DNA of 43,584 bases from Nocardioides sp. URHA0020 (GTDB taxonomy: Bacteria; Actinomycetota; Actinomycetes; Propionibacteriales; Nocardioidaceae): positions 589,633 to 633,216 of the forward strand of contig NZ_KK211168.1 in the NCBI RefSeq assembly GCF_000620705.1, in the 5' to 3' direction. Positions 19,151 through 27,067 of the stretch are shown here, one piece after another. The notes under the pieces were generated by a model. That model did no database searches. It was not told where the DNA came from and worked only from the letters and a program-made list of their open reading frames with translations. A program made the translations under genes and the position numbers. Numbering within the stretch: position 1 is the stretch's first letter; the number at the start of each line of letters is the position of its first letter.

Positions 19151-19720
19151 TCAGCCTGCCTGCGCCTTCGCTTCGGCCTTCTTGGCCTTCTTGAAGTCGC
19201 GCACCTTCTGCAGGCTCGCGTCGTCGACGACGTCGGCCACCGAGCGGTAGCCGTCCTCGGCGTACGCCCCGACGACGGCCTCCCAGCCCTCCGGGCGCAC
19301 GTCGAGCTGCTTGGCGACGAGGGCGACGAAGATCTGCGCCTTCTGCTTGCCGAAGCCGGGCAGCGCCTGCATCCGCTTGAGGAAGTCGCGGCCGTCCTTC
19401 GCCTCGGTCCAGATCCGCTCGGCGTGGCCGTCGTACTCGTCCTCGACGATCCGGGCGAGCTCCTGGAGCCGCGCCGACATCGACCCGGGGAACCGGTGGA
19501 TCGCCGGCGTCGTCGAGCAGAGCGTCGCGAACTCCTCCGGGTCGGCGGCCGCGATCCGCGCCGGGTCGAGGGTCCCGAACCGGTCCAGCACCTTCGCGGG
19601 CCCCCGGAACGCGTGCTCCATCGGGTACTGCTGGTCGAGCATCATGCCGACCAGCAGCGCGAACGGGTCGTCGGTCAGCACCTGGTCGGCGGCAGCGTCG
19701 CCGGTGATGTGGATCGCCAT
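19151..19720 (-). CDS. HhH-GPD-type base-excision DNA repair protein
   Basis: A 189-residue, reduced member of the HhH-GPD glycosylase superfamily, expected to act on damaged bases. The helix-hairpin-helix is LPGFGKQKAQIF (about 120-131). The N-terminus DDPFALLVGMMLDQQ (17-31) is the family's conserved first block. The usual catalytic Lys/Asp of Nth/MutY is not apparent and there is no FeS cluster, so its chemistry is uncertain. CATGCT lies six bases before the ATG (leaderless candidate). A broken second copy of its first 30 codons lies at 25969-26045. Confidence 0.85.
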   Translation of the reverse strand: MAIHITGDAAADQVLTDDPFALLVGMMLDQQYPMEHAFRGPAKVLDRFGTLDPARIAAADPEEFATLCSTTPAIHRFPGSMSARLQELARIVEDEYDGHAERIWTEAKDGRDFLKRMQALPGFGKQKAQIFVALVAKQLDVRPEGWEAVVGAYAEDGYRSVADVVDDASLQKVRDFKKAKKAEAKAQAG

Positions 19721-19726
19721 GGGACC

Positions 19727-19732
19727 AGCATG
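19727..19732 (-). promoter_or_regulatory. -10 element for leaderless HhH-GPD gene
   Basis: On the minus strand CATGCT is followed by six bases and the ATG. Same spacing as for pxpA, dinB and the oligopeptidase gene; no ribosome site. Confidence 0.4.
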
Positions 19733-19868
19733 CCTGACCCTCAGCCACTTGACGGATGCCCTACCGAGGCCACTGGGTCTCGGCGCGGTCTCAGCCAGGC
19801 AAGTGGCCCGGGGTCACGGAGCGAACGAGATCTCGTCATCGCGGCGTTGGGGCCGGTGATGTCGAGGC

Positions 19869-20723
19869 TCAGCCGCCGGTCGCCGCCTTGCGGACGAAAT
19901 CGGCCACCACCTTGGGATGGCTGAGCATCACGAAGTGCGAGCCCGCGACCTTCGTCGTCTTGGCGCCCGCGCGCTCGGCCATCGCCGCTTGGGCCTTCGG
20001 GAGGATCGCGTTGTCACGGGTGGCGATCAGGTAGTACGAAGGGATCGTCGCCCACGCGGGCTGTCTCGACGGGGACGAGAACGCGGTGACGGCCGCCGGT
20101 CGCTGGCTCGCCGCGAGGACGGCGGAGCGTCGCTTGCTGAGGTCGCCGGCCACCAGGTGGTGGAAGTACGCCGGGTCGACGTACGCGTCGGCGTTCTCGG
20201 GCCCCGCGCCCGGGATGGGACGGAACACGAGGTGCTCACCGAGCGTGGACTGTGCACCGCCCAGGGCACTGGCGGCGAAGACGTTCTCGTCCTTGGCCAG
20301 CGCGTAGCCGGTGACGTAGACCAGCGCCTTGATGTGGCTGTTGCCCGTCATCTGGGTGATGACCGCTCCGCCGTAGGAATGACCGACGAGCACGATCGGC
20401 CCCGTCACGGTGGACAGGAAGGTCGTAAGCGCGGCGCTGTCCGACGTCAGGTCTCGCATGGGGTTGGACCAGGCCAGGACCGGATAGCCCCCGGCCTGCA
20501 GGCGCGCGGTGACGCCGTTCCACCCGGAGGCGTCAGCAAAGGCACCGTGCACCAGCACGATGGTCGGCTTGGCTGCTCGATCCGATCTGGGGGCCGAGGA
20601 AGTGGCTGAGCTGCTGACGTCGGCTCCGGCAGCGATGGCGGTCCCGCCGACCACCACCGACAGGGCAAGGATCAGCAGGAGGATGGTGCGTCGAGGGAAT
20701 GCGCGAAGTGCTTGAAGAGACAT
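19869..20723 (-). CDS. Secreted or membrane-tethered alpha/beta hydrolase
   Basis: A 284-residue hydrolase. Residues 1-33 form a signal peptide or anchor (RRTILLLILALSVVVGG). The fold starts at IVLVHGAFADASGW (oxyanion region), the nucleophile is Ser116 in VGHSYGG, and the C-terminal GSHFVMLSHP supplies the likely catalytic His. Its layout is that of small esterase-like proteins of the EstC / pyrethroid-hydrolase-like group, but the substrate is unknown. It is transcribed divergently from the LuxR regulator with 186 bases between, which suggests control by that regulator. Confidence 0.85.
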   Translation of the reverse strand: MSLQALRAFPRRTILLLILALSVVVGGTAIAAGADVSSSATSSAPRSDRAAKPTIVLVHGAFADASGWNGVTARLQAGGYPVLAWSNPMRDLTSDSAALTTFLSTVTGPIVLVGHSYGGAVITQMTGNSHIKALVYVTGYALAKDENVFAASALGGAQSTLGEHLVFRPIPGAGPENADAYVDPAYFHHLVAGDLSKRRSAVLAASQRPAAVTAFSSPSRQPAWATIPSYYLIATRDNAILPKAQAAMAERAGAKTTKVAGSHFVMLSHPKVVADFVRKAATGG

Positions 20724-20909
20724 GCGCGTGCTCCGATCTACGGTCCGGTGCGCCTGAGCCAGGTGGACTCAACGGGACGCCATCCCAGTTGATCGATCGG
20801 GGGCACGGATCGCATCCGGGGTGAACCCCAGTGCGTTGCGCGTCTCGAACCCGAGCAATATGGTCGCCTTTGCCCCTCGAGGGTCCAATTCACGGTAGGA
20901 ATCTGGTCC
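20724..20909. promoter_or_regulatory. Divergent control region between hydrolase and LuxR regulator
   Basis: This 186-base gap should hold both promoters. It contains a perfect 10-bp palindrome CCCTCGAGGG (20874-20883) and GGGGTGAACCCC (about 20819-20830), which are operator candidates. Toward the regulator, a GTAGGAAT sequence ends seven bases before the ATG and could be a leaderless -10. The base composition is lower in GC than the flanking genes. Confidence 0.4.
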
Positions 20910-23714
20910 ATGGTCGAGTCCCGGGATCAACTTGGAGTGACCGAGCGGCGACCGCTCGTCGGTAGGGACTTCGAGATGGGACGCCTCAACGAGCTCCTCG
21001 TGAGGGCCACGACGAACCGAAGCGGATCGCTGCTCCTCGTCGGGGAGGCCGGCGCCGGCAAGACGCACCTCCTCGAGCACTTCGCCGCCCGGGCGGAGAA
21101 GTTCCGGGTCCTGCACGTTGCCGGCGCTGAGTCCGAGACACGGATCGTCTTCTCGGGTCTGGACCGGCTGGTGTCGCCATTGCTGGACCGGATGAGAGCC
21201 CTGCCCATCCCCCAGCACCGCGCCATGGCCACGGCGCTGGGTCTGTCCGACGAGCCGTTCCAGCGTCTCCACCTCGGGCTTGCCGTCCTTGCGGTGCTCC
21301 GGAGCGCGGCGGCAGAGCGTCCCTTGCTGATCGTCATCGACGACGCCCACTGGATCGACCCCGACACCCTCGAGGTGCTCGCCTTCGTCGCGCGGCGGCT
21401 GGACTCCGACGCCGTCGCCTTGGTGCTGAGCTCCCGCGTCGGACAGGTGCCGCAGCAGGTCAACGACCTGCCGAAGCTCGAGCTGGGTGGACTGACGGCG
21501 CGCGCCGTCAGTGAGCTCCTCGCCTCCCTCGACGCACCGTCCTACGACCCGCTGACCGTCGACCTCGTCCGGTTGGTCGAGGCGACCAACGGCAATCCGC
21601 TGGCCGTGGTCGAGCTGGTGCACGCTGCGGACGCCTCCCAGCTCCACGCATCGCTGCATCTGGCTAGTGAGCTGTCGGTCGGCGAGGTGCTCGTCGATCA
21701 CTTCCAGCGGCAGATCGCGGACCTGCCGCCGCGCTGCCAGCAGCTGTTGCTGTTGGCAGCCGCAAACGGGCAGGGCGACTCGGAGGTGCTCTGGGTCTCG
21801 GCGACTCGGCTCGGCCTCGCGCCCGAGGATGCCGACGCCGCCGTCCGCGCCGGCGTCTGGAGCTACGAGCCCGCGCCGGCCTTTCGCCATCCACTCATCC
21901 GTACAGCGGCGTATTCCTCCGCCGAGCCCGGCGACCTGCGGCGCGTCCACGCTGCCCTCGCCGACGCGACCGACGCCGCTCTCGACGTCGAGAGCCATGC
22001 CTGGCATCGCGCCTGTGCCGCGGTCCTCCACGACGACGAGGTAGCCGCGCTTCTGGAAGCCTGCGCTGACCGGGTCCGACCGAAGGGCGGATACGCCACC
22101 CAGGCGACGTACCTGACCCGCGCTGCTGAGCTCACCGCCAACCCAGCACTGAAAGCACAGCGGCAGCTCGGGGCCGGGCAGGCACTGCTGCGTGCCGGGG
22201 ACCGCGTCGGCGCCCAACGCATCCTCGACCTGGCAGCGACCGACCTGGACGACCTGCACCTGCGGGTGCAGGTCGTCCGGCTCCAAGCAGTGATCCACCT
22301 GGCGGGTGCCGCCTCGGCGAGCGAGATCTCGGCACACCTGATCGAGGTCCTCGACCAGGCCCGTCTTCTCGATGTCGACCTCGCCCGCACGGTGACGCTC
22401 GAGGCCCTCGGGGCGGCGTTCATGAGCGGGCGGCACATGACCGGTCTGTCCTTCGCCGAGCTGAATGCCGAGGTTGCGAGGCTGGCGGACGACCCACCTG
22501 TCGAGGCCGTCGACCGCTCCCGGGACGGGCTGGCGATGGCCGGTGCCCTCCGGATGCATGCCGGCCATCCGCGGGCGGCAGCCCAGATGAAGCGGGCCGT
22601 GGCCGACATCATCGAGAACGAGGTCAGCATGGACGGCGAGATCGGCTTGACCACGCTAGCCGTCCTGATGCCTGCCGAGCTGTGGGACCTCGACGCGCTC
22701 AGGGTCCTGAGCACGCGCTATCGGGCGCACGATCTCGGTCACGGGTCGATGGGCAGTCTCAGGTCCAGCCAGGCGAGCCTCGGACGCGTGTACCTGCTCG
22801 AGGGGGACTTCAGCTCCTCACAGCTGATGATGAGTGAGCTCCGTGGACTCGTCGCGATGTTGAGTCCCGAGCCCAGCGTCGTGGACACGCCGTACGAAGG
22901 AGAGCTGTTCGTCTGGATGGGTGCCGAGGCGAAGGCTCGGGAGATCATCGACGCGCTCATCCATCGATGGGGCGTCCAGCTCGGCAAGAGCGTGCTCGAG
23001 GACTGGGGCTGGATGAGTCTCGCGGTCCTGGAGAACAGCCTGGGCAACTACGAGCAGGCCCTCGCGGCCGCGTCGCAGGCCATCGAGCACGACCACGTGC
23101 CCTGGGGGTCCCAGGCGCTGCCCGAAGCGATCGAGGCGGCGGCGCGTATCCACGACGAGGAGACGGTCCGGCTCCGCCTGGGTCAGCTCCGCGAGCGCGT
23201 CGCTGCCTGTCGCACTCCCTGGTCCGAGGGCCTCCTCGCCCGGTCGGAGGCCGTCTGCGCCCGCAGGGGCGAGGCCGACGCCTACTTCCGCAGAGCCCTC
23301 GAGCTCCTCGCCACCTCCGGCGTCCGCACGGAGCACGCCAGGTCCCACCTGCTGTACGGCGAGTGGCTCCGTCGGGAGGGTCGCAAGCTCGATGCGCGGG
23401 TCCAGCTCAAGGAAGCCCTGACGCTGTTCAACGCCATGGGTGCGCGCCTCTTCGCTCAGCGGTGTGAGGCGGAGCTGCGCGCCACTGGGGAGCGGCTCCG
23501 TCGGGACTCGGGCGACGCGAGCCTGCTCACCCCCCAGGAACAGCAGGTCGCCGAGCTGGCCAGGTCGGGCATGAGCAACAAGGAGATCTCAACCAAGCTG
23601 TTCATCGGCGAGAGCACCGTCGAGTTCCACCTGACCAAGATCTTCCGGAAGCTCCAGATCAAGTCGCGGCGCCAACTCAAGGACCGGTTGCAGCTGGAGC
23701 GCACCGAGAGCTGA
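20910..23714 (+). CDS. LAL-type LuxR-family ATPase regulator
   Basis: A 934-residue transcription activator of the large ATP-binding LuxR (LAL/MalT-like) class. The N-terminus has the Walker A GEAGAGKT (45-52) and Walker B LLIVIDDAHWID (Asp144-Asp145). A long helical, tetratricopeptide-like middle follows. The last 65 residues are a LuxR helix-turn-helix: LTPQEQQVAELARSGMSNKEI and GESTVEFHLTKIFRKL. Members respond to small ligands and usually switch adjacent genes on. Here the neighbours are a divergent secreted hydrolase and a downstream exporter/hydrolase pair. The effector is unknown. Codon choice is somewhat less GC-biased than in the housekeeping genes around, in line with acquisition. 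Confidence 0.9.
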   Translation: MVESRDQLGVTERRPLVGRDFEMGRLNELLVRATTNRSGSLLLVGEAGAGKTHLLEHFAARAEKFRVLHVAGAESETRIVFSGLDRLVSPLLDRMRALPIPQHRAMATALGLSDEPFQRLHLGLAVLAVLRSAAAERPLLIVIDDAHWIDPDTLEVLAFVARRLDSDAVALVLSSRVGQVPQQVNDLPKLELGGLTARAVSELLASLDAPSYDPLTVDLVRLVEATNGNPLAVVELVHAADASQLHASLHLASELSVGEVLVDHFQRQIADLPPRCQQLLLLAAANGQGDSEVLWVSATRLGLAPEDADAAVRAGVWSYEPAPAFRHPLIRTAAYSSAEPGDLRRVHAALADATDAALDVESHAWHRACAAVLHDDEVAALLEACADRVRPKGGYATQATYLTRAAELTANPALKAQRQLGAGQALLRAGDRVGAQRILDLAATDLDDLHLRVQVVRLQAVIHLAGAASASEISAHLIEVLDQARLLDVDLARTVTLEALGAAFMSGRHMTGLSFAELNAEVARLADDPPVEAVDRSRDGLAMAGALRMHAGHPRAAAQMKRAVADIIENEVSMDGEIGLTTLAVLMPAELWDLDALRVLSTRYRAHDLGHGSMGSLRSSQASLGRVYLLEGDFSSSQLMMSELRGLVAMLSPEPSVVDTPYEGELFVWMGAEAKAREIIDALIHRWGVQLGKSVLEDWGWMSLAVLENSLGNYEQALAAASQAIEHDHVPWGSQALPEAIEAAARIHDEETVRLRLGQLRERVAACRTPWSEGLLARSEAVCARRGEADAYFRRALELLATSGVRTEHARSHLLYGEWLRREGRKLDARVQLKEALTLFNAMGARLFAQRCEAELRATGERLRRDSGDASLLTPQEQQVAELARSGMSNKEISTKLFIGESTVEFHLTKIFRKLQIKSRRQLKDRLQLERTES

Positions 23715-23835
23715 GCCCGGCAGCAAGGCGTCGCTCCCCGAGCGGTGTCGTCTGTGGACTGGGGGTTTTCCTGGGTTCGCTTGCCCTTCCGGTTGTGGTC
23801 TGTTGAGGCAGGTCCCCGACTGGAAGGTCCCAGCC

Positions 23836-25062
23836 ATGGCACTACCGAAGACTCTCCTGCCCCTCACCGCAGCGGCGTTCGCCCTCGGGACCACGGAATT
23901 CGTCGTCGTCGGCCTACTGCCGACCATCGCCAGCGCGACGTCGGTCTCTGTCGCCTCTGCCGGCACCCTGGTGACGGCCTATGCGGTGGGGATCGCCGGC
24001 GGTGGACCGCTCCTTGCGTGGTTGTTGCGGCGGCGCCCACCGAAGTCGGCGCTCGAGGCCCTGCTGGGCGTGTTCGTCGCCGCCCACGTCGTGATGGCCG
24101 TCGCGGGCTCCTTCGAGGTGCTGCTGGTGGCGCGGGTGCTCGCTGCCGCGACGCACGGCGCCTTCTTCGGGATCGCGGCGGTCCTGGCGGTCAGCCTGGT
24201 CGACGAGTCCAGCAAGTCACGTGCGCTCGGGCTGATGTTCGGCGGGCTCACGATCGCGACGGTGCTGGGGGTCCCGCTGGGGACCTTGCTGGGGCAGGCC
24301 ACCTCCTGGCGGGTCCCGTTCGCCGCCATCGCGTTGATGGGAGGTGCTGCCGCGGTCTGGATCGCCTTCGTCGAGAAGAGCCCGTCTGCCACCGATGCCG
24401 TCGCCGAGCCGGGCGAACGGGCCGTCGACCGGCTGGCGCTGGCGCGGGCTTTCGTCGCCACCGCGCTCGGGTTCGGATCGATGTTCGCCGTCTTCACCTT
24501 CATCACCACCTACCTGGTCGAGATCACGGGTGTCGCCGAAGGAGCAGTGCCAGCGCTGCTGCTGGTCTACGGCCTGGCGACCGCGGTGGGGGCCGTGGTG
24601 GGTGGCCGTGCCGGTGACCGCTGGCCCGCCCAGGCGCTGCCGGTGGTCCTGGCGCTGCTGACCGCTGTACTGGCCCTGTTCGGGCTGGGCGGCTCCACGC
24701 CCGGGGCGGCCGTCGTACTCCTCGTGCTGTGGGGACTGACCGGGTTCGCCCTCCCACCGCTCCTCCAGTCACGCGTCATCGAGATCGCCGGCCCCGGAAG
24801 CACCCTCGCCTCGACACTGAACGTCGCGAGCTTCAACGTCGGCATCGCCCTGGGCTCGATCGTCGGAACGGTGCTGGTCAACGCCGACCACATCGCCTGG
24901 ACGCCGTACGCGGCAGCCATCGGCACCGCCGCGGCTCTCCCCTTCGCCGTACGACGACTGTCCCGTCCGCAGGCCATGCCGTCAGACGACGGGCCGGCCA
25001 CACCGGTCGGTCAGCCTGCCCTGAGCTCGACCATCACCCAACCAAGGAGTAGTCATGAGTGA
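23836..25062 (+). CDS. MFS transporter, DHA1 type (AraJ/NepI-like)
   Basis: A 408-residue, 12-helix exporter. The first helix carries GTTEFVVVGLLPTIA, a hallmark of the AraJ/NepI/chloramphenicol-resistance branch of DHA1. The second half shows FITTYLVEITGVAE and ALPPLLQSRVIEIAG. The frame is open from 23803, but the ATG at 23836 follows GGAAGG by eight bases and begins at the usual MALPKTLLPL. It lies 121 bases after the LuxR regulator, and its end overlaps the next hydrolase gene by 8 bp. Substrate unknown; possibly the product or substrate of the flanking hydrolases. Confidence 0.88.
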   Translation: MALPKTLLPLTAAAFALGTTEFVVVGLLPTIASATSVSVASAGTLVTAYAVGIAGGGPLLAWLLRRRPPKSALEALLGVFVAAHVVMAVAGSFEVLLVARVLAAATHGAFFGIAAVLAVSLVDESSKSRALGLMFGGLTIATVLGVPLGTLLGQATSWRVPFAAIALMGGAAAVWIAFVEKSPSATDAVAEPGERAVDRLALARAFVATALGFGSMFAVFTFITTYLVEITGVAEGAVPALLLVYGLATAVGAVVGGRAGDRWPAQALPVVLALLTAVLALFGLGGSTPGAAVVLLVLWGLTGFALPPLLQSRVIEIAGPGSTLASTLNVASFNVGIALGSIVGTVLVNADHIAWTPYAAAIGTAAALPFAVRRLSRPQAMPSDDGPATPVGQPALSSTITQPRSSHE

Positions 25063-25861
25063 CGCAAGCACCAAGCCGCCGGTCCTGTTCATCCACGGGC
25101 TGTGGATCCACTCCACCGCGTGGGCGCCGTGGATCGACCTGTTCGCGGAAGCTGGCTACGACGCCAGCGCGCCCGGGTGGCCCGGGGACTCCGAGACCGT
25201 CGTGGAGACCAGGGCGAACCCGGAGCCGTTGAACGGCATCGGCATCGAGGACATCTTCGACCACTACGCATCCGTGATCGGGACCATGGCGGACAAGCCC
25301 ATCGTCGTCGGGCACTCCTTCGGGGGCCTCATCGCTCAGGAGCTGATCGCCAAGGACCTCGCCGTCGCCGCCGTCGCCATCGACCCGGCGCCCATCAAGG
25401 GTGTCACGGCGCTGCCCTTCTCCCAGCTCCGCTCGGGATTCCCGGTATTGGGCAACCCGGCCAACAAGAAGCGCACGGTGTCGCTGACGGCGAAGCAGTT
25501 CCACTACAGCTTCGGCAACGCCCTGACCGAGGAGGAGTCCGACGCCCTGTTCGAGGCGTGGACCATCCCTGGACCCGGCCGACCGCTCTTCGAGGACGCC
25601 GCAGCCACCTTCTCGAAGCACTCGCCGGCCGCCGTCGACACCCATCACGCCGTCCGGGGACCGCTCCTGCTGGTGAGCGGCGACAACGACCACACCGTGC
25701 CATCCAAGGTGACCAGGCAGGTCTTCAAGCTGTACGCCGACAACCCGTCGGTCACGGAGTACAAGGAGTTCGAGGGGCGTGGGCACTCGCTGACCATGGA
25801 CGCCGGCTGGCGGGAGGTCGCCACAGCGACTCTCGACTGGCTCGATGCACAGAACCTCTGA
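25055..25861 (+). CDS. Alpha/beta hydrolase, coupled to the MFS gene
   Basis: A 268-residue cytoplasmic hydrolase without a signal peptide. The oxyanion region is LFIHGLWIHSTAW; the nucleophile is Ser88 in VGHSFGG; SGDNDHTVP and FEGRGHSLTMD supply the acid and the His. The start ATG is preceded by AAGGAG and overlaps the exporter's stop region by 8 bp, so the two are an operon. It is not a close copy of the secreted hydrolase at 19869, being of a different alpha/beta subgroup. Substrate unknown. Confidence 0.88.
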   Translation: MSDASTKPPVLFIHGLWIHSTAWAPWIDLFAEAGYDASAPGWPGDSETVVETRANPEPLNGIGIEDIFDHYASVIGTMADKPIVVGHSFGGLIAQELIAKDLAVAAVAIDPAPIKGVTALPFSQLRSGFPVLGNPANKKRTVSLTAKQFHYSFGNALTEEESDALFEAWTIPGPGRPLFEDAAATFSKHSPAAVDTHHAVRGPLLLVSGDNDHTVPSKVTRQVFKLYADNPSVTEYKEFEGRGHSLTMDAGWREVATATLDWLDAQNL

Positions 25862-25968
25862 GCCGAGCAGGAGCGCTGTGGGTCGCCCGGTGGGTCTCGT
25901 CGTCCACGTTCCTCGGCTTCGGCGAGGACGAGCGCGACAGTCGATGCCTCGTGTTCGTGTCTCCAGAC

Positions 25969-26045
25969 GCTGGTCGAGCATCATGCCGACCAACAGTGCG
26001 AACGGATCGTCGGCCAGGACCTGGGCCAGCGCGCCGGTGCGCCAT
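25969..26045 (-). pseudogene. Truncated, frameshifted 5' remnant of an HhH-GPD repair gene
   Basis: Bases 25970-26024 match 19631-19685 of the intact HhH-GPD gene with only five differences. The frame reads VLADDPFALLVGMMLDQ, then similarity stops abruptly. Three of the differences are silent third- or first-position changes (GAC/GAT, GCG/GCA, CTG/TTG), and only one alters an amino acid in the shared codons, so the copy diverged while it was functional. Between the ATG at 26043-26045 and the conserved block about 14 bases are missing, shifting the frame. It marks the right edge of the regulator/exporter/hydrolase block. Confidence 0.7.
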
Positions 26046-26085
26046 GGGAGGTCACCCACTCGCGGATCGCGGAGGGGCGACCGAC

Positions 26086-26487
26086 TCAGTCGGCCTTGAC
26101 CGCCAGCACCGGGCAGTGCGCGTCGAGCAGGATCCGCTGGGCGTTGCTGCCGAGGATGAGCTTGCCGACCGGCGAGCGGCGGCGCAGGCCGATCACGATC
26201 AGCTCGGCCTGGCTCGTCTCGGCGATGCTGATCAGGTCCTCGGCCGGCTCGAAGCCGCGCACCAGCTGGCGGATCTCGTAGGGCACGCCGGAGCCGTCGA
26301 GCGTGGCGCGCACGGCGTTCATCTCCCGGTCGGTCTGGGTGGAGGCGTCCTGGTCGAAGTCGGCGCCACCACGCTGGGAGTTCACGACGACCAGGCTGGC
26401 CGAGCGGAGCCTGGCCTCGGCGACCGCCGTACGCAGCGCAGCATCCCCCTCGGGCTTGGGCACGTAGCCCACGACGACGGTTCCCAT
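26086..26487 (-). CDS. Universal stress protein (single UspA domain)
   Basis: A 133-residue cytoplasmic Usp-domain protein. It opens TVVVGYVPKPEGDAAL (beta-1 and the nucleotide-proximal region) and ends with the phosphate-binding-type segment GLRRRSPVGKLILGSNAQRI and HCPVLAVK. This segment resembles the ATP-binding G-x2-G-x9-G-S motif but lacks the first glycine pair, so nucleotide binding is uncertain. GGGAGG lies just before the ATG. Its role in stress is inferred from the family only. Confidence 0.88.
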   Translation of the reverse strand: MGTVVVGYVPKPEGDAALRTAVAEARLRSASLVVVNSQRGGADFDQDASTQTDREMNAVRATLDGSGVPYEIRQLVRGFEPAEDLISIAETSQAELIVIGLRRRSPVGKLILGSNAQRILLDAHCPVLAVKAD

Positions 26488-26610
26488 CGATCCTCCCAAG
26501 TTCAAGACGTCACCGGCACCGTAGCCGATCCGGCGCGAAGCACGCAGCCTGTGGATGGGCGCCGCGGCGCCACCGCCGGTCGGGTGAGGGTGGACCTCCG
26601 AGGAGGGGAG

Positions 26611-27054
26611 GTGGTCGCGATCGAGGGCATCCACGAACCGCTCGCGCGATCGCTGCACCTGGTGCTCCGGCGCGCGGTCGCCGATCACGCGATGCGCGAG
26701 CGCCGGCGGGTGCACCCGCCGCTGCTGCACGTGGGATGGCCCGGCGGGCCGGAGGACGTGTACGTCGTCCGCCTCGACGAGCGGCTCGACCACGCCCTGC
26801 GCACCGACGTGGTGGCGGCGATGCTGCACACCGCACGTCGACACGCGCCCGTCGCCGGCGCCGTCCCGATCCTGTGGCTGACCCGGTCCGGCCCGCTCGA
26901 GGTCGGTGACCTGGACCTGGCGTGGCTCGCGGCGGCGCGCTCCGCCGGAGCGGAGGCCGCGGTCGACCTGGTGCTGGTGGTCGTCACCCGCCACGGGTGG
27001 TTCGACCCGCGCACCGGCGTACGACGGGAGTGGAAGCGGCTGCGCAACCGGTGA
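26611..27054 (+). CDS. Hypothetical protein (147 aa)
   Basis: I do not recognise this family. The protein is soluble and mixed alpha/beta with no Cys in its core; recognisable stretches are LHVGWPGGPEDVYVVRLDE, ILWLTRSGPLEVGDLDLAW and VVVTRHGWFDPRTGVRREW. The GTG at 26611 is chosen because GAGGAGGGGAG lies directly upstream; an in-frame GTG at 26584 would add nine residues. It is divergent from the stress-protein gene and ends 13 bases before the convergent ligase-like gene. Confidence 0.68.
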   Translation: MVAIEGIHEPLARSLHLVLRRAVADHAMRERRRVHPPLLHVGWPGGPEDVYVVRLDERLDHALRTDVVAAMLHTARRHAPVAGAVPILWLTRSGPLEVGDLDLAWLAAARSAGAEAAVDLVLVVVTRHGWFDPRTGVRREWKRLRNR

Positions 27055-27067
27055 GCCGCCGACGGGC

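Noticed and set aside
19741..19804. GCCACTTG/CAAGTGGC pair as terminator beside the HhH-GPD start
   Set aside because: Eight-base arms with nearly 50 bases between are too loose, and the place is upstream of one gene and downstream of another without a fit.
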